A stretch of DNA of 14,051 nucleotides from JASJGK01 sp033791585. Its GTDB lineage: Bacteria > SAR324 > XYD2-FULL-50-16. The stretch lies in contig JASJGK010000300.1 in the NCBI GenBank assembly GCA_033791585.1, forward strand, positions 1 to 14,051, written 5' to 3'. Of the stretch, positions 1 through 5,669 are shown one piece after another. The position numbers and the translations under genes are program-made. The notes beneath the pieces were generated by a model that saw only the letters and a program-made list of their open reading frames with translations, made no database searches and was not told the DNA's origin. Numbering within the stretch: position 1 is the first letter of the stretch; each line of letters opens with the position of its first letter.

Positions 1-47
1 AAGTTCTTTGCAAAGAAGGCATTTACTTTATATTTTATGTTTTTCAT
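1..47 (-). CDS. YbbR/CdaR-like protein, 5' end only (runs off left edge)
   Basis: Only the first 15 codons are in the window, reading MKNIKYKVNAFFAKN. The ATG overlaps the cdaA stop codon in an ATGA arrangement, and a GGGAG ribosome binding site lies 7 bases upstream inside the end of cdaA, so translational coupling is likely. The short N-terminus (basic residues, then FFAKN) resembles the start of YbbR-domain proteins, where a K-N-x-G-L-K segment leads into a single membrane anchor. In many bacteria the gene after cdaA encodes this regulator (CdaR), which binds and modulates the cyclase. The identification rests mainly on position and a few residues, so it is an inference. Confidence 0.5.
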   Translation of the reverse strand, partial: MKNIKYKVNAFFAKN

Positions 48-871
48 GACTCTACTCCCAATTTCTGGGCTTCTTGCTCTTCTTGTTCTTCCCTTTCCTC
101 TTCCCTTTGGATCTGTCTGGCAGACTTGGTATAGAGTTCCATGAGCTTAACTTTAACATCAATGATCGGTGTGCGGAAGAGTTTCCCTTTGTGGGCTATG
201 CTAATGGTCCCTGTCTCTTCACTAACGACCATCACTATAGCATCTGACTCTTCACTTAAACCTAAGGCTGCTCTGTGGCGGGTGCCTAAGTCTTTAGAGA
301 AATCAATGCTGCCTGAAAGAGGTAAAATTGCACCTGCGAAGGCGACTTGGAAGTTACGATCGATAATCACTGCCCCATCGTGGAGTGGGCCGTGGGTATT
401 AAAAATAGTGACCAATAATCTTTCTGAAAAATCGGCATTCAGTGGCGTTGCGCTTTTGCTGAATTCAGCCAGCCCAATGGACTTTTCTAAAATAATCAGG
501 GCGCCTGTTTTGGTTTTAGATAGATGCTCGCAGACCTTAAAAATCCGATTTAGCATATCCAATGAAGCCTTAGGCGTTGCCTTTTGGAAAAAGCTTTTGG
601 TTCCCATTTGGGCCAGAGCATTCCGTACGTCCGATTGAAAGAGTACAATAATAACAACAATAAAAGAGCTAAACAGATTGTTTAGTAGCCAGTTGACCCC
701 AGCGATACCAAAGACCCCTGAAAGATAAAAAATTACACCAACAACGAGAAAACCGATGATGATCTGTACGGTTCTTGTACCTTGGAGCATCAAAATGATG
801 CGGTAACTAATTAAGGCTAAAAGTCCGATATCAATGATATCTTGCCAGCGAAAGTCTAAAAGGAGGTCCAT
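44..871 (-). CDS. cdaA: Membrane-bound diadenylate cyclase CdaA (c-di-AMP synthase)
   Basis: Condenses two ATP into the second messenger cyclic di-AMP at the inner membrane. The 275-residue protein has the family layout: three N-terminal membrane helices (about residues 13-29, 36-52, 63-80), then a DisA_N/DAC domain. The catalytic DGA motif is at 165-167 (in LHDGAVIID) and the GTRHRAA nucleotide-binding motif at 196-202, followed by LGLSEESDA and SEETG. Length is typical apart from a highly charged Glu/Gln-rich tail (about 255-270). The start is supported by an AAGGA site just upstream. The gene begins 6 bases after the folP stop and overlaps the next gene by four bases, consistent with the widespread cdaA-ybbR pairing. 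All key motifs are intact, so I expect an active enzyme. Confidence 0.95.
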   Translation of the reverse strand: MDLLLDFRWQDIIDIGLLALISYRIILMLQGTRTVQIIIGFLVVGVIFYLSGVFGIAGVNWLLNNLFSSFIVVIIVLFQSDVRNALAQMGTKSFFQKATPKASLDMLNRIFKVCEHLSKTKTGALIILEKSIGLAEFSKSATPLNADFSERLLVTIFNTHGPLHDGAVIIDRNFQVAFAGAILPLSGSIDFSKDLGTRHRAALGLSEESDAIVMVVSEETGTISIAHKGKLFRTPIIDVKVKLMELYTKSARQIQREEEREEQEEQEAQKLGVES

Positions 872-877
872 TATTCC

Positions 878-1987
878 TTAAGGGTTAATATATAATTCAG
901 TCATTTGTAATGCTTCTTTGGTAGCTGCTACGTCGTGCACCCGAAAGAGGTCAGCGCCTCTGATTCGGCCTAGCACTTGCGTCGCCAAACTGCCATTTTG
1001 TCTATCTTTGGTTTCTTTTTGTAAAGCTTGGCCAATAAAAGACTTATTACTAGTTCCCAGTAAAACCAAAGAACCTAAGGAGCCAAAGGCACCTAAAAAA
1101 TTTAAAAGGTCTAGGTTATGCTCAAAAGTTTTCCCAAAGCCAATACCTGGGTCAAGGAGGATTTTATCCCGTCCAAGGCCAGAAGAAATGCATGTATCAA
1201 GCCCTTTTTGTAAAAAATTCCTCACCTCTAAGAGGCAATTTTCATAAAAAGGTTTTTCCTGCATGTCTTTCGGTTTATTTTGGCTATGCATTAGACCATA
1301 AGATGCATTAAACTCTTTGACTAGTGATATCAGCTCTGCGCCTTCACTTAATGCGGAAACATCATTGATCATGTCAGCACCCTTTTCTAAACAGGGTCTG
1401 GCAACTTCTGAAAGCCGAGTGTCGATGGAAACAGGGATATCAAAGTTTTGCTTGATCCAAGTTAGTACAGGCAAAATCCTCTGAATTTGCTCCTTAGGGG
1501 CTACAGCCTCGGCGCCAGGTCGAGTAGACTCACCACCTAGGTCAAGCATATCTGCACCTTGGGCGATCATCTTGGTGATTTGGCCCTGCCACTGGTCTTT
1601 TTTATAAAACTCACCTCCGTCAAAAAAACTATCAGGGGTGATGTTTAATATACCCATTACCTTAGGTTGCCTGCCATCCCAAGTTTGATTCCCTACTTTA
1701 AATATTCTGGGGGCATGTGAATCTTCAATTTGTGGCTCAAGGTTGGGATGCTTTAGGCTTTGGGCGTAAAAACTGGTAACACCGAGGCGGCTTGTTGCTT
1801 TGGTCCCAGCAAATGCTCCTTCACCAAATTTTTGGGTTGAGGGAACATCACCTGAGGATAGCCAAAGCCTTGTAGGGGCTGACAGTTGAAGCTTATGGCC
1901 AAAATTTCTAAGGATATAGTCTTCGATGACGTTAATAGGAACCCCATCGACATAGAATTTTTGTCCTTTAGGCTGGGTCGGGGGCAT
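878..1987 (-). CDS. folP: Dihydropteroate synthase with N-terminal extension
   Basis: Joins para-aminobenzoate to the pterin pyrophosphate in folate synthesis (cytoplasmic, TIM barrel). Recognisable family motifs run from about residue 110: GILNITPDSFFDGG (112-125), DLGGESTRPGAE (149-160), SIDT (187-190), IND (207-209), LLDPGIGFGKT (277-287) and the terminal RVHDV (349-353). Two features are unusual. About 105 residues precede the barrel, making the protein 369 residues against roughly 270-290 in most bacteria. The usual Ser-Arg-Lys motif reads Ser-Asn-Lys (313-315), so the Arg is replaced although the pterin-contacting Lys remains. The ATG at 1987 lies inside the end of ftsH (20-base overlap) with only a weak GGCAG site. 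A later start is possible, but the upstream residues look protein-like. Confidence 0.93.
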   Translation of the reverse strand: MPPTQPKGQKFYVDGVPINVIEDYILRNFGHKLQLSAPTRLWLSSGDVPSTQKFGEGAFAGTKATSRLGVTSFYAQSLKHPNLEPQIEDSHAPRIFKVGNQTWDGRQPKVMGILNITPDSFFDGGEFYKKDQWQGQITKMIAQGADMLDLGGESTRPGAEAVAPKEQIQRILPVLTWIKQNFDIPVSIDTRLSEVARPCLEKGADMINDVSALSEGAELISLVKEFNASYGLMHSQNKPKDMQEKPFYENCLLEVRNFLQKGLDTCISSGLGRDKILLDPGIGFGKTFEHNLDLLNFLGAFGSLGSLVLLGTSNKSFIGQALQKETKDRQNGSLATQVLGRIRGADLFRVHDVAATKEALQMTELYINP

Positions 1988-3773
1988 CTGCCGCTTTTAT
2001 TCCTAAAATTGAAAGTAAATGTGCACCATCAATGGTTTCCTTTTCAATTAAGTCTTTGGTAACCTTGTGAAGGTGGTCTAGGTTTTCTTCCAACATCAAT
2101 TTCGCTGTTGCATAGGCATCGTTAACAATGCGGTTAACTTCTGAATCCAATTCCTTGTGAGCCTTCTGGCTAATGCGTTTACGGCTGCCTTCAGCACCAC
2201 CAAAACCAGAATTGCCTGAAGCTGCAAGGAAAATAGGCCCAACCTTTTGGCTCATTCCCCAGCTGCAAACCATTTTATTTGCAATGGCCGTTGCTCTTTC
2301 TAAATCGTTGCTGGCGCCAGTGGTAAAGTGACCAAAGATAATCTCTTCAGCGGCTCGCCCACCCATCATCATGGCTAACATACCTGTCAATTGGCTCTCG
2401 GTTTGGGCATGCTTCTCTTCTTCTGGCAGTAGCATGGTTAGGCCTAGGGCACGTCCACGTGGGATTATTGTAACCTTGTGCACTGAATCCACTTCATCAA
2501 AAAGAGTGGCAATGATTGCATGACCAGCTTCGTGATAGGCGGTCACCTTTTTTTCTTCATCAGAAATAACCATTGAGCGGCGTTCCTTACCCATCATAAT
2601 CTTGTCTCTTGCTTCTTCAAAGTCAGCCATTTCTACAGTTGCTTTGTTTAGCCTTGCTGCTGTTAAGGCAGCTTCATTACAGAGGTTTGCGAGATCAGCA
2701 CCCGTAAAACCTGGGGTCGCCTGAGCCAGTATCTTTAAATTTAAGTCGTTTGCTAGTTGGATATGTTTTGTGTGTACTTGCAGAATTTTCTGCCTTCCGC
2801 CCATATCTGGCCTTGGCACAGAAACTTGTCTGTCAAAGCGGCCTGGTCTGGTTAGGGCCGAATCTAGCACATCAACACGGTTGGTTGCAGCAATCACAAT
2901 CACACCATCATTACCATTAAACCCGTCCATTTCAACAAGAAGCTGGTTCAAGGTTTGCTCTCTCTCGTCATTTCCACCACCCATACCTGTTCCCCTGTGG
3001 CGGCCGACAGCGTCGATTTCATCGATGAAGACGATACAAGGTGCGGTTGCACGGGCCTGGGCAAATAGATCACGAACACGGCTGGCACCAACACCAACAA
3101 ACATTTCTACAAAGTCAGACCCAGATATAGAAAGAAAACTTACTCCAGCTTCACCAGCAATAGCCTTAGCTAGTAATGTTTTACCTGTTCCAGGCTCACC
3201 TGAAAGCAAAACACCTGTGGGGATTTTTCCGCCAAGTTTATCAAACTTACTAGGGTCCTTTAAAAATTCTACAATTTCGTCTAATTCCGCTTTGGACTCG
3301 TCAATGCCTGCAACGTCGTCAAAGGTAACCACTGGTTGGTTTTCATCGTGTTCCTTAGGCTTGGTTTTGCCAAAGTTCATCATCTTGTTTCCGCCTTGCA
3401 TTTGGCGCATAAAAAAGATCCAAACAGCAATGATCAATAGGATGGGCAACCAACTAGAAAGAATGGCCAAGAAAAGGCCTTGGGATTCGCGAGACTCAAC
3501 AGAGAAATTTACACCACGCTCATGGAGCATTGGAATTAAATCACCATAAAACCGAGGGGTTTGGGTGGTGAAGTATTCTTCATTCATGGTGCGGCCCTGT
3601 ACCATATCACCTTGGATGATAGCTTCCGCTACCTGACCTGATTCAACTAAATTTAAGAAAGTTGAAAAGGGCACTTCCGTTTTTCTTGAAGGTGGCGCTG
3701 CAATTGTGTAAAGTAAGATCACACCAAATAGCACGGCGGTAATAAGAGCTAGGTTTCTAAACTGGGGAGGCAT
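1968..3773 (-). CDS. ftsH: ATP-dependent zinc metalloprotease FtsH
   Basis: Membrane-anchored AAA+ protease that extracts and degrades membrane and short-lived cytoplasmic proteins. The 601 residues show the full family order: first membrane helix (about 7-25), periplasmic FtsH_ext region (about 30-98), second helix (about 100-122), and an AAA domain with Walker A GEPGTGKT (192-199), pore FVG (225-227), Walker B IVFIDEID (247-254) and arginine-finger region TRPGRFDRQ (308-316). The peptidase domain has HEAGH (414-418) and the third zinc ligand is probably D490 in GASNDLERAT. The C-terminal tail is short, as in many non-enteric FtsH. It is the first gene of the minus-strand operon. The DNA upstream is very AT-rich with several TATA-like boxes, but no single promoter stands out. 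Confidence 0.98.
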   Translation of the reverse strand: MPPQFRNLALITAVLFGVILLYTIAAPPSRKTEVPFSTFLNLVESGQVAEAIIQGDMVQGRTMNEEYFTTQTPRFYGDLIPMLHERGVNFSVESRESQGLFLAILSSWLPILLIIAVWIFFMRQMQGGNKMMNFGKTKPKEHDENQPVVTFDDVAGIDESKAELDEIVEFLKDPSKFDKLGGKIPTGVLLSGEPGTGKTLLAKAIAGEAGVSFLSISGSDFVEMFVGVGASRVRDLFAQARATAPCIVFIDEIDAVGRHRGTGMGGGNDEREQTLNQLLVEMDGFNGNDGVIVIAATNRVDVLDSALTRPGRFDRQVSVPRPDMGGRQKILQVHTKHIQLANDLNLKILAQATPGFTGADLANLCNEAALTAARLNKATVEMADFEEARDKIMMGKERRSMVISDEEKKVTAYHEAGHAIIATLFDEVDSVHKVTIIPRGRALGLTMLLPEEEKHAQTESQLTGMLAMMMGGRAAEEIIFGHFTTGASNDLERATAIANKMVCSWGMSQKVGPIFLAASGNSGFGGAEGSRKRISQKAHKELDSEVNRIVNDAYATAKLMLEENLDHLHKVTKDLIEKETIDGAHLLSILGIKAADAPDPA

Positions 3774-3840
3774 TTTGAGTCTAAAATAAGAGATTTTATA
3801 AAGTTATATTCTATATAATTTTTTTTTCTAAGCCAAGCCC

Positions 3841-3862
3841 AAAGAAGCAATTGTTGCTTTTT
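3841..3862. repeat. Inverted repeat between divergent ftsH and J-domain genes
   Basis: AAGCAA-TTG-TTGCTT (3845-3859) is a perfect 6-base inverted repeat with a 3-base centre. It extends to about 9 pairs (3842-3850 with 3854-3862) if one G-T pair is allowed. No T-run follows on either strand, so it does not look like an intrinsic terminator. Its place in a divergent promoter region makes a regulator-binding site possible, but nothing else supports that. Confidence 0.3.
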
Positions 3863-3931
3863 AAAAATAATACTTTAGGCTAGTCTAATTAAAGATGAGG
3901 GCTTTTAAAACAAAAGTCTGTAATTTAAACT

Positions 3932-4408
3932 ATGCCCCTTAAGAATATGGATTTAACGTCACGAATTTTCCGCCTGATCAAGAGCTACACTACAGATGAA
4001 ATTTTAGAATTTCAGAAAAAGATTTTCGACCAAGGCGCACCTTTAGAAGAAGAACTCAAAGGCTTTGAAGAGGCACAGGGATTTGGGCCGAAAGATAACT
4101 TTAGAGGTTCCCCAAATTATAACCAGTCCCAAGGCTTTGCAGGTAGTCAGGGAGAGTCTAAAAAAGCACCGCCCCAAAAAGAAACAAAAAGAAGCTCACA
4201 ATACCCACAAGTGTTGATTGATGATTTAGCTGTTTTTGGTTTGATACCGCCAGTGACTTTTGAAGAGGTAAAAAAGGCGAGGAATAAAGAAATAAAATCC
4301 TTCCACCCCGATCATTTTAGTAGTGATCCAGTAAAGGAGGAGGCTGCGAAAAAAATCTTACAGCTGATCAACGGGGCTTTTGAGCGATTGGAAAAAAGGC
4401 TAAGCTGA
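3932..4408 (+). CDS. J-domain-containing small protein
   Basis: A 158-residue cytoplasmic protein. The C-terminal third (about 92-155) is a short DnaJ-like domain: DDLAVFGL, then TFEEVKKARNKEIKSF, the HPD signature at 125-127, and a final helix ending LINGAFERLEK. The HPD tripeptide is what J-proteins use to stimulate the ATPase of Hsp70 (DnaK). The N-terminus is predicted helical (MDLTSRIFRLIKSY), and the middle (about 50-90) is a low-complexity Gly/Ser/Gln/Lys linker. There are no zinc-finger or client-binding domains, so it is not DnaJ itself but probably a dedicated co-chaperone. No Shine-Dalgarno site precedes the ATG at 3932. The in-frame ATG at 3947 would give a more natural MDLTSRIF start. 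It diverges from ftsH and converges with fliQ. Confidence 0.8.
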   Translation: MPLKNMDLTSRIFRLIKSYTTDEILEFQKKIFDQGAPLEEELKGFEEAQGFGPKDNFRGSPNYNQSQGFAGSQGESKKAPPQKETKRSSQYPQVLIDDLAVFGLIPPVTFEEVKKARNKEIKSFHPDHFSSDPVKEEAAKKILQLINGAFERLEKRLS

Positions 4409-4413
4409 AGAAA

Positions 4414-4443
4414 AGAGTAGGCTGTAGGCTCTAAAAATACTCT
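4414..4443. terminator. Weak inverted repeat at the convergent junction, possible terminator
   Basis: AGAGTA (4414-4419) is repeated inverted as TACTCT (4438-4443), with an 18-base loop. It sits between the convergent J-domain gene and fliQ and overlaps the fliQ stop codon. On the minus strand the stem is followed by TTTTCTTC, a poor U-tract; on the plus strand there is none. A six-pair stem with a long loop is weak, so the terminator role is tentative. Confidence 0.2.
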
Positions 4444-4717
4444 ACTTGATTCCCATATAGAAGGGGATATTGGTGAAAACTTTGGCCATGTACTCAGTAG
4501 AGGTACTTAAAAACCAAGGAAGCAAGACCATCAAAACCACCATTACCCCAATCATTTTCGGGATAATAGCCAGAGTCATTTCCTGAATTTGGGTAACAGC
4601 TTGGAAAATAGAAACCATCAAACCTAAAACCAAAGCGACTAAAAGCAATGGGGATGCCAATTTTAGCGCCACAAGCATGGCCTCACCAGCAAAGGTGGTA
4701 ACAAATTCAGGTGTCAT
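4442..4717 (-). CDS. fliQ: Flagellar export gate protein FliQ
   Basis: One of the small membrane subunits (with FliP and FliR) that form the export gate of the flagellar type III secretion apparatus. The 91-residue length is typical. Two hydrophobic segments (about 17-40 and 52-72) flank the conserved loop QAVTQIQEMTLAIIPKM, a hallmark of the FliQ/SctS family. The start lies 3 bases after the fliP stop. A GGGG ribosome binding site 6 bases upstream overlaps the last fliP codons, so the two are surely co-transcribed. No fliR follows; the next gene downstream points the other way. An injectisome SctS is possible in principle, but the pairing with a clear FliP favours a flagellar role. Confidence 0.93.
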   Translation of the reverse strand: MTPEFVTTFAGEAMLVALKLASPLLLVALVLGLMVSIFQAVTQIQEMTLAIIPKMIGVMVVLMVLLPWFLSTSTEYMAKVFTNIPFYMGIK

Positions 4718-4720
4718 AAT

Positions 4721-5503
4721 CTACCCCGTAAAGCTTTTGACAAGGCTATTTGTAAGGAGGAACCAACCGTCGACCAGTACAAAAAGCATGAGTTTGAAAG
4801 GGAGCGATATCATAATAGGCGGTAACATCATCATACCCATGGCCATTAAAACTGAGGCCACAACCATATCGATCACCAAAAAGGGAATATAGATAATAAA
4901 GCCCATTTGAAAGGCCGTTTTTAATTCACTGATCACAAATGCTGGGATCACCACCCAAACGGGTACTTCTGAAATGTTTTTTGGCCGCTTGATCTTGGCA
5001 ATTCTTACAAATAGAGCTAAATCCTTTTCCCTTGTGTAGTTTACCATAAATTTTTTGATCGGTCTCATGGCTCGATTCATTGCCACATCTTGGCCAATTT
5101 TTTTATCAAAATAAGGCTGCAAGGCTTCATCATAAACCATCCCCCAAGTGGGCGCCATGATAAAAAAGGTTAAGAACATAGCAAAACCCAATAAAACTTG
5201 GTTCGGAGGGGATTGTTGGGTCCCTAGTGCGTTTCTTAAAAAGCCTAGAACGATGATAATACGAGTGAAACTGGTTGTCATAATCAAGACAGCCGGTGCC
5301 AAGGTTAAGACCGTTAACAGCGCAATGACTTGCAGGGTGCTTGCAACTTGGTCGGGGCTTGTAGACCTGCCAACTTGTAAGTTGAAGCTGGGGATGGATA
5401 CTAACTTTTGAGCAAAGACCTGTGGGGCCGCCCAAAGAGCAAAAAAAGAAACCCCTGCGAGAAATAAAAAACGTAATTTGGATTTGTACCGACTTGGCGT
5501 CAT
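4721..5503 (-). CDS. fliP: Flagellar export gate protein FliP
   Basis: Core subunit of the flagellar type III export gate in the inner membrane. The 260 residues begin with a cleavable signal peptide (basic MTPSRYKSKLR, hydrophobic stretch, cut after about residue 31, VFA-Q), which is typical of flagellar FliP. The conserved blocks are present: TSFTRIIIVLGFLRNALGTQ with QSPPNQVLLGFAMFLTFF, and in the C-terminal half FQMGFIIYIPFLVIDMVVAS followed by MLPPIMISLPFKLMLFVLVDGW. The ribosome binding site is weak (AAAAAG). The 166 bases upstream contain a minus-strand TTGACT (5568-5573) that could be a -35 box, but no clear -10 follows at normal spacing. There is no room there for fliO, and no ATG on the minus strand in that gap. 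Confidence 0.96.
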   Translation of the reverse strand: MTPSRYKSKLRFLFLAGVSFFALWAAPQVFAQKLVSIPSFNLQVGRSTSPDQVASTLQVIALLTVLTLAPAVLIMTTSFTRIIIVLGFLRNALGTQQSPPNQVLLGFAMFLTFFIMAPTWGMVYDEALQPYFDKKIGQDVAMNRAMRPIKKFMVNYTREKDLALFVRIAKIKRPKNISEVPVWVVIPAFVISELKTAFQMGFIIYIPFLVIDMVVASVLMAMGMMMLPPIMISLPFKLMLFVLVDGWFLLTNSLVKSFTG

Positions 5504-5669
5504 CTTTTTTATGTAGCTTTAATTTTAAATAATTATTCTTTTGATCTTGCCAAATCTAAGGCTTTAGAGTCAACAAACTTCCTTACTATTTCTTGAATTT
5601 GCAGGTTTTTATTTCTGCTATCGAAATCTTCAAACTAAACCCTCAATCTATAGAATCAGCTTACAATAT

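Noticed and set aside
2770..3549. 259-codon plus-strand open frame opposite ftsH
   Set aside because: Lies fully inside the unmistakable ftsH gene on the other strand; Ser/Pro-rich with no family resemblance. The same applies to the other antisense frames over cdaA, folP, fliP, the Wzy-family gene, the exonuclease gene and gspE.
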